The notes under the pieces are model-generated. The model did no database searches. It was not told the DNA's origin and saw nothing but the letters and a program-made list of their open reading frames with translations. Made by a program: the position numbers and the translations under genes. Shown piece by piece: positions 35,822-45,626 of a DNA stretch of 64,000 nucleotides; the stretch's first letter is position 1, and each line of letters begins with the position of its first letter. Origin of the DNA: Chitinophaga filiformis (GTDB lineage: Bacteria > Bacteroidota > Bacteroidia > Chitinophagales > Chitinophagaceae); assembly GCF_023100805.1 (NCBI RefSeq), contig NZ_CP095855.1, positions 6,117,001 through 6,181,000 on the forward strand, read 5' to 3'.

Positions 35822-38800
35822 TTATTTCTTGTATTGGTATTCAATCGTCTTTATAATGTTATTGAACTCACGTGCCAGTTTAAACCGGTTGAAGCTGTCA
35901 TATTCGTACAACTTAAGGTTGCCTGCATCATCGGCAGTGGCAGTAACGCCTACCAGTGGATTGACCGACCGTGTGCCCATCCTGGATCCGAAGGGGCAAA
36001 GACGGAGTTCATCAATCATGCCCGTACCCGAAAACGTCAGGCTCGTGATACCGGTGATCTTGTGCTCATAATAGGTCCAGCCCTGGTAGCTCAGGCCCTT
36101 TATCGGATAACCGGTCTGTGTTCCTGAAAGCGTATAAGGGGTGCTGTTCTTTGTCCAGTATGATATGCGATAGGACTGCGAGGAGCTCAGTGTGGGGAAG
36201 GTGATGCTGCCACTGGTTTGCCCCAGGTTATAGACCATTTGACCGGTAGGCGCTGTAGCATCAGCCGTAGCAGTGCCGGTATAAATAAAATTACCTTTAG
36301 TGGCAGTTTCAAATGAGGTATAGGCTACCTCGGATATATTTGCGTTGACGGCGACAGCCACGACTTCCTCATTATTATAATCCCAGAGCTGGGCTGTAGG
36401 CCCGGCCATCTTTTCTGTGAACTGAGACAATGCTCCTCCAGTATTATAATTATTAAATACCGTGCGATTCTGGTAACGCGAGTCAAACTGCAAGGCGCCG
36501 CCAGAAATGGAGGATGCTACAAAATTGGTAACAGGCCCGTCTATAGCCAGATCCTTTTCGGTATCCTTTACAATATCCCTGCTGCTGTTTACCAGTTTAT
36601 ACGTGGTCAAATCCGCACCAGTGATTTTTTTTGTGCTTGTTCCTTTATCAACTTTATAATTTACTGCTTCAATAACCGGGGTTTGTACGTTACGGGCCAG
36701 CATGCTGTCCAGCACCGCGCTCCCGGTAGTATTTCCTGATAGATAATCGGCCGCATATTTTTTGGTCTGAAACAAGGTATCTCCTTCGCTGTTTATCTGG
36801 TAAATCCTGCTCACCTGCATGTGCTTAAGATTATTATAATCATTGACCACTACGGTTTTATGATACCTGTTTGGATCACCGTCATCATAGGTCATATTGA
36901 CCTTACTTGTCAGCAGGTTATCCCCGGAAATAATGTTGTAATAGTTATAACGAAACGAACTGGCGTCATTTGGACTCAAACTACTGGAAGGCAGAACAAC
37001 GCCATCATCTATTGTACCTTCATTCACCACCGTTTTAATGGCCACCATTCCCACATTCTGGAAAGTGCTATCAATAAAGGCCTGGTAATAGGATTGTTCA
37101 GCTTCCTTTAAGAGATACTGGCTACCCACGCGTTTATAGATCGTTTTGCTCAGCGGCTGTCCACGCCGGAAAAAGTAACTATTCTTCACCGGTTTGGTCC
37201 ACGAAGCAGAGACCAGTGGATCGGTAATATCATTAAATGTTACCACTGTTTTACCGGAGGCACCTAAGCTGTCAATATATTCGGTTACCTGAGGGTACAC
37301 CACTGCGGCTCCGTCCCATGGGACAATGTCAATAGCCGGACTGGCAGCAATGGTACGGGAGGTTTTGGTAGCAATTATGTTAATCCCATAGGAAGACGGA
37401 TACCAGTAGCGGTGCGTACGGGTAGCTATATAATAAGAATTATTTAAAGTAAAGTTTTTAGTACCTGCACTGTTTTCATTTAAACCATATTTATAAAAAC
37501 GGGTCAACCGGGTGTTGCCAATCGGATCGTAGGCCTTAATAGACTTAATACGCAAGCCACCTGCCAGTTGTACAGCACCATTCTCCAGGTACCGGTTCGA
37601 CTCATATTCGTAATCGTTATATCCCCCTGTTGGCAAATACAATCGCTTCAGGATAGATGCCTGCGCTTTTACCGAATCCACCTCCCGGCCGTCTGCAATG
37701 TTACTCCCCACAGTGATCTGTGTTCCGGTACCCACTACGCCGGTAGTATAGACTACCTGCATTTGGGGGATCAGCGTATTATTGTTTTTCCCATTGTAAT
37801 ACCCCCAGAGATCTTTTGCTTTGGAGCTACGCACGGGGAGCATCTGGTTATCATACTGCATACGGTAAGAAAATACCCGCACATTGTTTTTATCCAGCAC
37901 CTGTACAGAGTCCAGCCGTAGCCTGCGACTCAGCGAGTCAGTTCCGTTCATGAAATAACTTTGGTACAGCGTAAACGTCTGCAGCAACTCATAGGTGGTG
38001 GTGCCCGGCTTCAGGTTATAGATTTGTATACTTTGAAGGGCTTTTGATGTATTAAAACCAAAAGTAAAATCCTGTCTGCCTAATGGCGCCTGGTTAAATA
38101 CGATCTTGCCGTTTTTAAACAAGATCTGGGTTGGCATATACTCACCGGTGATCGAAGAATGGCCGCTGGATGACTTAGAAGCCATTGAATTGGGGGAATA
38201 TGGCGGGGTCGGTTGTTGTTCCAGGCTGCCTGGCGGTAAAGTAACGCCATAATTTTGCACATTGTCTTCTATCACCCATGTATCGGCAGCATCTTCTTGT
38301 GGAATAGAACTTTGCATGACATAGCTAAACGCTATCGTGTCACGCGTGTCTGCAGACACCATTTTCTCAAGCATCCAGGCAGTGGTGTAATCGAAGCTGA
38401 CACCACCATTACTGCCGCTACTGACCTCACGATAGTTATCTCCGAAAATACATTTTATACCTTCGGGATTGGCTATATCAAACCATAGCTTGCCGGTGGA
38501 AGCATTAAAATATTTGTTTACTCTTACCGGCGCAAAAGGGATCAGTGATGGTGCAAAATTGTTATTCCGGTTAAAGAAGAAACGCCCTGAGTAGCCAGGG
38601 ACATCATAGGAGAAGATATCCGGCTCGGCGTCATAATCTCCTTTTGCAATATCATTGATGTATAGCAGGTCAGCATCTACGTTGGTGTTCAAATCCGTTC
38701 GTAGGGTGTTTCGAAGAAAGCCTGTGCCGGATTCATCGGCCTTATTGCCCACGATGGCGCGGGTAACTTTACCGCCGCTGCCCAGGCTCCAGCCCATGCC

Positions 38801-39082
38801 CGCCCAGCCGGGCACTTCATTGACTTTATTACCGCCTGCATGGTAAGAGAGTGTAAGCGGTAAATTGAGACTGCCTGATTCGATGGTATATATTGGAATC
38901 TGGATTTCCGGGACGCCGGTATGATAAGCCACTTCAAAAGTGGTGAACTTATGAAACTGTGTGGTGTTGGGTCCTGCCGTTACAGTTTTCGGTAGCAGAT
39001 CAGCGTTATTACTGCTTTGTGCCATCAGCTGCCCGGCGCTTGCCGATATTAGTACGGCGAGGTAGCAAATTAAAAATTTCAT
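35822..39082 (-). CDS. SpvB/TcdB-like RHS partner protein
   Basis: 1086 residues with a signal peptide (MKFLICYLAVLISASAGQLM then AQ). The N-terminal region (TTFEVAYHTGVPEIQIPIYT, LPLTLSYHAGG, VPGWAGMGWSLGSGG) matches the SpvB/TcdB-type domain found at the front of many RHS-associated secreted proteins. The C-terminus has a YD-type repeat (YEYDSFNRFKLAREF). It is 17 bases upstream of the RHS gene, so the two are co-transcribed and probably co-exported; it may form part of the RHS shell. No toxin tip is seen here. Confidence 0.85.
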   Translation of the reverse strand: MKFLICYLAVLISASAGQLMAQSSNNADLLPKTVTAGPNTTQFHKFTTFEVAYHTGVPEIQIPIYTIESGSLNLPLTLSYHAGGNKVNEVPGWAGMGWSLGSGGKVTRAIVGNKADESGTGFLRNTLRTDLNTNVDADLLYINDIAKGDYDAEPDIFSYDVPGYSGRFFFNRNNNFAPSLIPFAPVRVNKYFNASTGKLWFDIANPEGIKCIFGDNYREVSSGSNGGVSFDYTTAWMLEKMVSADTRDTIAFSYVMQSSIPQEDAADTWVIEDNVQNYGVTLPPGSLEQQPTPPYSPNSMASKSSSGHSSITGEYMPTQILFKNGKIVFNQAPLGRQDFTFGFNTSKALQSIQIYNLKPGTTTYELLQTFTLYQSYFMNGTDSLSRRLRLDSVQVLDKNNVRVFSYRMQYDNQMLPVRSSKAKDLWGYYNGKNNNTLIPQMQVVYTTGVVGTGTQITVGSNIADGREVDSVKAQASILKRLYLPTGGYNDYEYESNRYLENGAVQLAGGLRIKSIKAYDPIGNTRLTRFYKYGLNENSAGTKNFTLNNSYYIATRTHRYWYPSSYGINIIATKTSRTIAASPAIDIVPWDGAAVVYPQVTEYIDSLGASGKTVVTFNDITDPLVSASWTKPVKNSYFFRRGQPLSKTIYKRVGSQYLLKEAEQSYYQAFIDSTFQNVGMVAIKTVVNEGTIDDGVVLPSSSLSPNDASSFRYNYYNIISGDNLLTSKVNMTYDDGDPNRYHKTVVVNDYNNLKHMQVSRIYQINSEGDTLFQTKKYAADYLSGNTTGSAVLDSMLARNVQTPVIEAVNYKVDKGTSTKKITGADLTTYKLVNSSRDIVKDTEKDLAIDGPVTNFVASSISGGALQFDSRYQNRTVFNNYNTGGALSQFTEKMAGPTAQLWDYNNEEVVAVAVNANISEVAYTSFETATKGNFIYTGTATADATAPTGQMVYNLGQTSGSITFPTLSSSQSYRISYWTKNSTPYTLSGTQTGYPIKGLSYQGWTYYEHKITGITSLTFSGTGMIDELRLCPFGSRMGTRSVNPLVGVTATADDAGNLKLYEYDSFNRFKLAREFNNIIKTIEYQYKK

Positions 39083-39107
39083 TAGGAAAAGGTTTACGGA
39101 TTAACAA

Positions 39108-40241
39108 TTATTGAATGCGCGTTTTGAGCACATCTATTTCTGCTTTTAACTGGAGGATATAGAGCGTAAGTTCCTCTACGGTTTTTACCAGCGCCTTCTG
39201 GTTTTCTGCCAGGTCGATCCCCGAAGCCTCTATTTGGCTGGCAGCGGGCAAATGCGGGAGGTGCTGTTCCTTATCAATGTACTCCCTCAAAGTGGTAAGG
39301 GATGGCAACTCATATTCTTTCCTAAATACATAGTCCGGCCAGTTGCCGTAGAGTTTAATAACTGCTTTATTAAAAATGGCAGTGCCATTTACAGCCAGCT
39401 TATAGCCTTTTGTATCTGTGGTGCCAATACCTACATTGCCTCCCATCCAGCCGTTACCTGTGATGCGCAGGTCAGCTACCTGATCTGCCACCTGCTGGTT
39501 TTGAATGGTATTGTCTCGAACATCGCTCAGATCATAGACGGCAGACGATGCCACTTGCCATACCAGCGGCGTTGATACAGTGGGTGTGTCGCCTGTCAGG
39601 AAAACGTAACCACCGGTGCTGAACGTACCTGTATAACCACATACGATCATAATAGCATAGTCTTCCCATTTGCCGGTACCAACATTATTGGTAAGCCATT
39701 GGCGGACAAATCCGGTACCCATTAAATTGCTGGCATAGTTGAGCGTATAACCAACGGGGATCTTGGCACGGAACAACTGCACCAGTGTTTTATTTGCGCC
39801 ACTCATTGCAGGCTGATAGTAGCCACCCAGACCGGGGGCCGCAGCACCTGTATGTGTAATTTCCAAACAATATCCTGAAGTATTGGGCACCCCGGTTACG
39901 GCAACACGGTTCAGGGTAACATTTCCGTTGCCTGCGTTATTATAGAGAACACAACTATTAGTGCCATTGTTAAACTGCTCATCGGGATGTAACCGCTTAC
40001 CAGACCGCAAAGCCGGCAAAATGAGGTTGAATATCCCTCGTTCCTGTGTGGAAGCTACCTGCGGCAGGACGAGTTGCTTGCCAAGTGATATGGAATTGGC
40101 ATTAAAAGTACCATTTACATCAAGGTTGTAGGCCGGTGTTGTCGTGTTTACGCCTGCGTTTCCAGAGGTAGGGAAAGTGTTTTGTGCAAAGGCGAGACCA
40201 GCACTTAGGGTAAGTGCGGCTAACAATAGAATCTTTTTCAT
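39108..40241 (-). CDS. Secreted tail-fibre-like protein
   Basis: 377 residues with a signal peptide (MKKILLLAALTLSAGLAFA then Q). It has NVGIGTTDTKGYKLAVNGTA motifs and a C-terminal TTLREYIDKEQHLPHLPAAS segment followed by a coiled-coil ending, as in Bacteroidota tail-fibre or collagen-like cell-surface proteins. No chaperone or S74 catalytic residues were confirmed. It precedes the SpvB-like gene by 25 bases and probably contributes to surface display or target binding of the RHS product. Confidence 0.75.
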   Translation of the reverse strand: MKKILLLAALTLSAGLAFAQNTFPTSGNAGVNTTTPAYNLDVNGTFNANSISLGKQLVLPQVASTQERGIFNLILPALRSGKRLHPDEQFNNGTNSCVLYNNAGNGNVTLNRVAVTGVPNTSGYCLEITHTGAAAPGLGGYYQPAMSGANKTLVQLFRAKIPVGYTLNYASNLMGTGFVRQWLTNNVGTGKWEDYAIMIVCGYTGTFSTGGYVFLTGDTPTVSTPLVWQVASSAVYDLSDVRDNTIQNQQVADQVADLRITGNGWMGGNVGIGTTDTKGYKLAVNGTAIFNKAVIKLYGNWPDYVFRKEYELPSLTTLREYIDKEQHLPHLPAASQIEASGIDLAENQKALVKTVEELTLYILQLKAEIDVLKTRIQ

Positions 40242-40270
40242 GTTTGATCGATTGTGAGTAATTATGCTGA

Positions 40271-41677
40271 CTATTTAGAATATCCGAAACGAATGATCAG
40301 TGGACTTTGACGCGGCGACTGATGGGTGGCCAGGAAATCATACAGTAGCTGTACATTTCCTTTTATCTTGGAGTTGACCTTGTATTTTTTACTGATGCCC
40401 AGCAAGGCGGCGGGTTGCCATTTGTTCCAGGCTTTTACATCATTAAAATCCCGTATGGCGGTAATATACCTGCCTTCAAATCCACCATTGAAAAAGAAAG
40501 AGCCCTTTAGCTTCCAGTCCATAAAACTGCGGATGCCCAGGGCGTGATGGCTAAATTTGATATGATCCCAGCCCGTGCCCATGCCGAATGCATAAGATGC
40601 CCCCAGGCCCGCACTGCTTTTATTGTTAAGTTTATAGGCCACCTGCACTGCGAGCTCTGTATTGGAAGGGAAATACGTGGAGCTCTTTTTAAACTGAATA
40701 TTGCCGCCGACCTCCAACCGGCGAAGGAAGGTCTTCCCCTTCATGGGGTTGGGTTTAAAATCGGGCATGTCGGCAGCACTGTTAAGATCAGGGAGCCTGG
40801 ATTTATAAGTGGCAAATTCCTGCTGCGCCTTATCCATTAACTCGGAAACTGCTTTTTTGGCCTCAGGACTGGTACCAATGTGCTGTTGAATAGTTTGTTC
40901 TACTGCTGTACGGGTCTGCAGCCCCTCTAATTGCTGCGCGCCATTGCCACCGGGGAAATTAAATAAGTCTGCCAGCATTGAATTGCGCTGCATGAAAGTG
41001 CTATAGGGCTTATACTTAGAAAGCAACTCCAGTGCTTTTTTCTCAGCTTTCTTCTTATCACTGAGCATAGCCTTGTATTCACATACCTGCTGACTATAGT
41101 AATAGGCCGTTTTATTCAGTTTGGTAAGATCCTTTGTCAGGTTGCTATAGGCACTCAGTTGCGCTTTGATAGCATCCTTTTGTGATTTAAGGTATTGCTG
41201 GATCTGAGCGGCATTGTTAATCGACTGCTGTAAAGTGGCCACCTTTCCTATGGCTCCTTCAAGGCTGCCTTTACCATTTTGTAAAAATGCCTTGTGTTCG
41301 TTTAAGAACTTCAAGGTTGTCTGACTGCTGTCCAGGTAGGGTACGAACTGCTTTGCAGCACCGGGCAATTGCAAACTTTTTAGTCGCATCGCCTTCTTCA
41401 GCACAACCAGGCTGTCCATAGACTTTTGAAATAGCTGGCTGGCTTGTTCAGGATTAATTTTTTGCACCTCTTTATATAACTTCGACTGCTGCTTCATTAA
41501 AGCGGCCATCGCTTTTTGTGTACTGGCATCTATGCGGCGAGTTGCCCGATTCGCTTTTTTTGTGAGTTGATCTACATATTTATTAGGTATGTTAAGCAAA
41601 CTGTCCTGAGCAAAGGAATAGTGCGTAAGGGATACCGTTAGGGCAAAGCATAACCCTACGAAGTAAAAAAGCTTCAT
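40271..41677 (-). CDS. Secreted coiled-coil and outer-membrane barrel protein
   Basis: 468 residues with a signal peptide ending near SFAQ. Residues about 30-300 are helical coiled coil (KKANRATRRIDASTQKAMAA, LEGAIGKVATLQQSINNAAQ). From about 330 the protein has alternating amphipathic strands (FLRRLEVGGNIQFKKSST, AVQVAYKLNNKSSAGLGASY, GGFEGRYITAI) ending IIRFGYSK, as in outer-membrane beta-barrels. It is the first gene of the RHS operon, 29 bases before the tail-fibre gene, so it is a candidate outer-membrane anchor or export component. The 369 bases upstream probably hold the operon promoter. Confidence 0.75.
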   Translation of the reverse strand: MKLFYFVGLCFALTVSLTHYSFAQDSLLNIPNKYVDQLTKKANRATRRIDASTQKAMAALMKQQSKLYKEVQKINPEQASQLFQKSMDSLVVLKKAMRLKSLQLPGAAKQFVPYLDSSQTTLKFLNEHKAFLQNGKGSLEGAIGKVATLQQSINNAAQIQQYLKSQKDAIKAQLSAYSNLTKDLTKLNKTAYYYSQQVCEYKAMLSDKKKAEKKALELLSKYKPYSTFMQRNSMLADLFNFPGGNGAQQLEGLQTRTAVEQTIQQHIGTSPEAKKAVSELMDKAQQEFATYKSRLPDLNSAADMPDFKPNPMKGKTFLRRLEVGGNIQFKKSSTYFPSNTELAVQVAYKLNNKSSAGLGASYAFGMGTGWDHIKFSHHALGIRSFMDWKLKGSFFFNGGFEGRYITAIRDFNDVKAWNKWQPAALLGISKKYKVNSKIKGNVQLLYDFLATHQSPRQSPLIIRFGYSK

Positions 41678-42046
41678 CTGCTACTGTTAGGTGGTTAATA
41701 AACGTATGCTTATTTATGAGGGGAAAAGAAGGTATTGGGGTGATGGGTAAACTATTTCATAGAGGGGCTGGATTTATTGAGGATCAAAAAAACAATTATC
41801 ATCCTAAAGATAAATGTATACACGTATAAAATAGTTAATTCCATGTTAACGTAAATAAATTATTGAATTATACACTAAATATGAATTTTTGAAAACACTA
41901 ACGTATATGAACAGGTGTGTTCATTTTTCATTAGAAATTTACCAGAAAAGCGCCAGTAATGCTAACAGGAAAAAAATGTCAGCCGCCGCTGCAAAGGTAG
42001 GAAACTCGTCGGGCGCCACGCAGATGGCGCCGGGTTTACCATCCTT
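41678..42046. other. Intergenic region between RHS operon and unknown gene
   Basis: This AT-rich stretch holds no gene; the short minus-strand frame near 41960-42040 looks random. It contains the probable RHS operon promoter and a 7-base-stem hairpin (42012-42031) just after the stop of the gene at 42047. Confidence 0.4.
42012..42031 (-). terminator. GC-rich hairpin after the 42047 gene
   Basis: GGCGCCA pairs with TGGCGCC across a 6-base loop. There is no T tract, so it is a weak terminator or a transcript-end stabiliser. Confidence 0.3.
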
Positions 42047-43039
42047 TCATTCATATAAGCCATATTGAGGTAATTGAATGACGTAACAAATACATTGCCT
42101 TGACTTTTGAATGTCAAAATTCCACCTGGCCTTTGTGGCCGCCATATCGATCGTTCTCCATGATTCCGTAATAAAATTCAATGCCATTAGCTGCTCAAAT
42201 TCAACGTCTCCCCTTAACGGTATGTTGATCTCAATGTTGATATAATCATCCTCCATGAAGCAGCTCAAAGACACGATCGATTGAATCTTTGCCAGACAAA
42301 ATGATGTCATTCCCAGATTTCTGAAAATGAGCTGTAGATTTTCTGTGGCCACGATTGCGAGCGGTGGTACATCCGGGTGCAAATTGCGGGTCACCTCAAT
42401 TTCCAGCATCGGAAAAAAGGACCACCATGGCTCAACTTCGCTGTCAAACAGCTGCATAATATCAACTGCATTGTTCTTAAGCTTATCTTTTTTACGGTAT
42501 CTTGATATATAAATCTGGTCTTGTTGGATAAGCTGATAGGTTAAGCCAATAAGGCGGTAATGGTTCTGTCTATAATACTCCAGGGTTCCTTCGGCGTTCC
42601 CGGCAGCATTATCCAACAGAGCGTTTTGTGCAACCACTGATGTCGCTGCTATGCTATCGGCTGTAATATCCATTGTACCGAGGAAGGTGACCACATCTGT
42701 CAGGTTTTTAAACAATACATGTCTAAATAATGTGAGCAATTGCTTACGCTTTTTTTTAGGAATTTTAAATGATGCACCCTGGCATTTGGCAGCCGTGGCC
42801 ATACTGTTGATGTACTGCAATAAAAAATCCTGGTCTTGTTTGTACTTCTTATAATTTAGACGTGCAAACCAACCAAACGAATTCCATTGGAGTTTCCTCA
42901 ATATTTTCTTTATCCAACCCCTTGAACTAGCTACTTTACGAATCATATTTATATAATAGTGTGTTTTCCATTTAAATGAGTAAGTGTACTGCCTATCTTC
43001 CCCTGGTATTCGAACACGTTTATACCATCTTAAATGCAA
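42047..43039 (-). CDS. Hypothetical protein
   Basis: 330 residues from ATG 43039; a later ATG at codon 32 (MIRKVASSRGW) would drop a basic leader and could be the true start. The protein is helical in the middle with a C-terminal alpha/beta region (PLAIVATENLQLIFRNLGMT, INIEINIPLRGDVEFEQLMA). The latter is faintly like a degenerate histidine-kinase ATPase fold, but no N or G box is clear. No function is assigned. It is in the same orientation as the RHS operon but 369 bases away. Confidence 0.5.
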   Translation of the reverse strand: MHLRWYKRVRIPGEDRQYTYSFKWKTHYYINMIRKVASSRGWIKKILRKLQWNSFGWFARLNYKKYKQDQDFLLQYINSMATAAKCQGASFKIPKKKRKQLLTLFRHVLFKNLTDVVTFLGTMDITADSIAATSVVAQNALLDNAAGNAEGTLEYYRQNHYRLIGLTYQLIQQDQIYISRYRKKDKLKNNAVDIMQLFDSEVEPWWSFFPMLEIEVTRNLHPDVPPLAIVATENLQLIFRNLGMTSFCLAKIQSIVSLSCFMEDDYINIEINIPLRGDVEFEQLMALNFITESWRTIDMAATKARWNFDIQKSRQCICYVIQLPQYGLYE

Positions 43040-43243
43040 CTAACAACTTCCCCGCCCAGGAATAAGCAGGGTTTTGCCCGTCGTATATATACACAAAATG
43101 TCTTCGTTACCGGATCCTTTCAAACAGAACCAGCATTATTAATTCCGAAAATTCCTGTCTTAAAATGGAAATCTCTAAGAGTGAGTTTTGAAACTAAAAT
43201 CGATTAATGGTGAACAAGGAATTATATTTTGTGGTAATTATGA

Positions 43244-43474
43244 CTATTGTCCCGATTTATCAATCACCAGATTTATACTATTACCTATTGTTGCATCTGT
43301 TACCACTAACTGTTGCCAAAATATATTTTTTGCCTTTTCAACTTTTCTGTCATCTTTAATATATGGGGATCCGCAACTGATAGTGATATTCACGTAGGTG
43401 ATATCAGGTAATGCTGATAATTTATTTATAAATTCTTCAGAGATCATCATGAGTTGATCATAATTATTTTCCAT
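43244..43474 (-). CDS. Small hypothetical protein
   Basis: 76 residues with balanced coding-like composition (MISEEFINKLSALPDITYVN, KVEKAKNIFWQQLVVTDATI). It is alone in a gene-poor stretch between the 42047 gene and FecR. No family recognised. Confidence 0.4.
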   Translation of the reverse strand: MENNYDQLMMISEEFINKLSALPDITYVNITISCGSPYIKDDRKVEKAKNIFWQQLVVTDATIGNSINLVIDKSGQ

Positions 43475-43898
43475 AAAACCAATCTTTTAAAACAATAATT
43501 GGAGTATTAAAAACCATCCCGACCAGGAGTGTGTCAGGACTTCACTTAATTTGTTAAACCCTAGTTGTTTGAAAACTCTATCAATCATATCATGCAAATT
43601 GATAGATTCGATGAAATCCATGTAATTGAAATATACCGCAAACAAAATTTACAGTTCAGAAAAAGGCCTGGTATAATCGATGCCTTTACCCCAGAACACA
43701 ACCCAGAAAACTAACAGAAATCCAAGAGCAGACTCTGGATTGTTCATCCTGATGGTCGGGTAAAAGGCATCGATTAAGGCATAATAGATGATTGGTATTT
43801 AACTAAGCAACCGAGAAAATTTTTTATCCTGAGTTGTTGCCTATACGAATACAAAAGGGAGGAAATGGGTGATTCTAAAAGCAGATTTTTTAAAATTT
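43475..43898. other. Gene-free stretch with an inverted repeat
   Basis: No gene seen. The main structure is an 18-19-base imperfect inverted repeat listed separately. Short frames are AT-rich and lack protein features. Confidence 0.4.
43674..43776. repeat. Inverted repeat flanking an 66-base core
   Basis: TAATCGATGCCTTTACCC (43674-43691) and GGGTAAAAGGCATCGATTA (43758-43776) are inverted copies differing by one inserted base. The core contains a nested short palindrome (CCAAGAG/CTCTGG). Transcription would give a long hairpin; it could also be a small mobile element end pair. No gene is inside. Confidence 0.65.
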
Positions 43899-45017
43899 TT
43901 AATACCAATGGTATTTACCTTCCTTATAATATACATGGATTCCGTATGCTCTTACAAGGTCCATAGAGGTTTCTAAGGTTTCATTTCTTAGGATGGTTCC
44001 GGTATAATGCTTGTTTTCAGCTTTCTTTTTATTGTCTATAACAATTTCAACACCATATAGGCGGTAAAACAGGCGCGCAAGCTCCATGGGTGATACCTGA
44101 TCGAACTTATATCGTCCCGTTAGCCAGGCAAGCTCCCATTCATTAAGTTTTTCAACCTTGATAGCATGATTGTGCATAATAGCGGCTTTTCCTGGTTGCA
44201 GTTTCACCTCCTGGTCATCAATTATACAGGCTACTTTACCCTTGACCAAAGAGACCTTTGTTATACCGGTAGTATATGTGTTGATGTTAAAAGCAGTTCC
44301 CAGTACCCGAACCGTTCCAGAAGGCGTGTTGACCACAAATGGTGTCATACCAGGTGCTATCTCCATATATGCTTCTCCGGTAAGGGAAATTTCGCGGTAT
44401 TTACCAGAAAACTGCAGTGGGAATGTCAGCTCAGAGACACTATTCAAATGAATCTTTGAGCTGTCAGATAGAATAATCTGGTAATTCATGCCTATCGGAA
44501 CCCTTAAAATATTGGAACCCTTGCCCCCGGTTCCGGCATACTTAACGGCAATCACTTTAGCGTTCGTGTCAATTTTTAAGCGTAAGCCACCCATTATTAC
44601 ATCGGCAGGCTGTGCATACAGGTCAATAATTTCACCTGTTGCAAATTGTATTTGCAGCGAATGAGAGGATACATTTTGGGCAAAGACTACCGTATCCCTG
44701 CTCTTTTCCGGCAGGAACATTTTAGTCAGGATAACTATGCCTATACCTATGGCCGCGGCGGCGGAATACCCAATAAGCCTGCGTCTTGCTTTCCTTCTTT
44801 TTATCGCACTATTAATTATTTCCCAGTTAGCTTCAGCACTCCCCTCTTTATAGTGAGGATCATTGATGAATGCTACAAATTCTCTTTGCGCCTGAAGGAG
44901 TTCTTGTTTGACTTCGGGGTTGTCTCTTACAAGTTGCTCAAGAATTTGGTCATCTGCCTCACTAATTATTCCCGTTACTTTGTCAGAGATAAGTTGCCTT
45001 ATGCTATTTTGATCCAT
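43899..45017 (-). CDS. FecR-family anti-sigma factor
   Basis: 372 residues. An N-terminal cytoplasmic anti-sigma part (1-80) is followed by a TM helix (LIGYSAAAAIGIGIVILTKM, about 79-100) and a periplasmic FecR domain (VFAQNVSSHSLQIQFATGEI, PFVVNTPSGTVRVLGTAFNI, VSLVKGKVACIIDDQEVKLQ), then a secretin/DUF4974-like C-terminus (YKFDQVSPMELARLFYRLYG, YTGTILRNETLETSMDLVRA). By family knowledge it senses a signal from an outer-membrane TonB receptor and holds the sigma factor inactive. It starts 3 bases after the sigma gene. No SusC/SusD pair follows it, so its receptor is not here. Confidence 0.92.
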   Translation of the reverse strand: MDQNSIRQLISDKVTGIISEADDQILEQLVRDNPEVKQELLQAQREFVAFINDPHYKEGSAEANWEIINSAIKRRKARRRLIGYSAAAAIGIGIVILTKMFLPEKSRDTVVFAQNVSSHSLQIQFATGEIIDLYAQPADVIMGGLRLKIDTNAKVIAVKYAGTGGKGSNILRVPIGMNYQIILSDSSKIHLNSVSELTFPLQFSGKYREISLTGEAYMEIAPGMTPFVVNTPSGTVRVLGTAFNINTYTTGITKVSLVKGKVACIIDDQEVKLQPGKAAIMHNHAIKVEKLNEWELAWLTGRYKFDQVSPMELARLFYRLYGVEIVIDNKKKAENKHYTGTILRNETLETSMDLVRAYGIHVYYKEGKYHWY

Positions 45018-45020
45018 TTA

Positions 45021-45626
45021 TTAATAAAAGAGATTTAATATGATTGCCAGAAACAGCGTAGTATTAGTCACGCCCAACTGTTCACGAAGTATTTTCATGG
45101 CATTGCTCAGGTGCGTTTTTGCAGTATTATCGCTGACGCCCATGATGTCTGCGGCCTCTTTTCTTTTAAGATCTTTCAGGATAAACAATTCTACAACTTT
45201 TCTTTGCTGATCAGTAAGTGCCTTCCATAATTTAGGAATGTCAATTTTCCTGGAAGTAGAAGCTCCTTCTATTGGTGTTTCAGCAATATTGAGAAATTCC
45301 TCATCGACCCTATAACTAACCGGGTCATTTTTTTTCCTTTTCAATAAAAGCAGGCAGTTATTTCTTATAGACATGTAGGTATATCCCTTAAAATCCCCTT
45401 TTACATGCAGATATCTCTTTTTATCCCAAAAATCTACATAGAAATCCTGCACCACATCCTGGGCCCATTCAAGGTCTTTTAACATTTGATAGGCTGTAAA
45501 CAGAAAGGTTTTGTGATATCGCCTGATGGCCTCGGCAAAGGCGAGTTCATCGCCCAGCTTTATATACTCCGACAATTGTGGCTGGGTAAGATTTTGGTAC
45601 GATGAGGGGTTGCGGAATTGTTTCAT
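45021..45626 (-). CDS. ECF RNA polymerase sigma factor
   Basis: 201 residues from ATG 45626 (MKQFRNPSSYQNLTQPQLSE); an in-frame upstream start to 45701 is unlikely. Region 2 (FAEAIRRYHKTFLFTAYQML then KDLEWAQDVVQDFYVDFWDK) and region 4 (LTDQQRKVVELFILKDLKRK then EAADIMGVSDNTAKTHLSNA) are typical of Bacteroidota ECF sigma-70 factors that direct SusC/SusD operons. It is in an operon with FecR. The 500 bases upstream hold no gene and should contain its promoter. Confidence 0.92.
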   Translation of the reverse strand: MKQFRNPSSYQNLTQPQLSEYIKLGDELAFAEAIRRYHKTFLFTAYQMLKDLEWAQDVVQDFYVDFWDKKRYLHVKGDFKGYTYMSIRNNCLLLLKRKKNDPVSYRVDEEFLNIAETPIEGASTSRKIDIPKLWKALTDQQRKVVELFILKDLKRKEAADIMGVSDNTAKTHLSNAMKILREQLGVTNTTLFLAIILNLFY

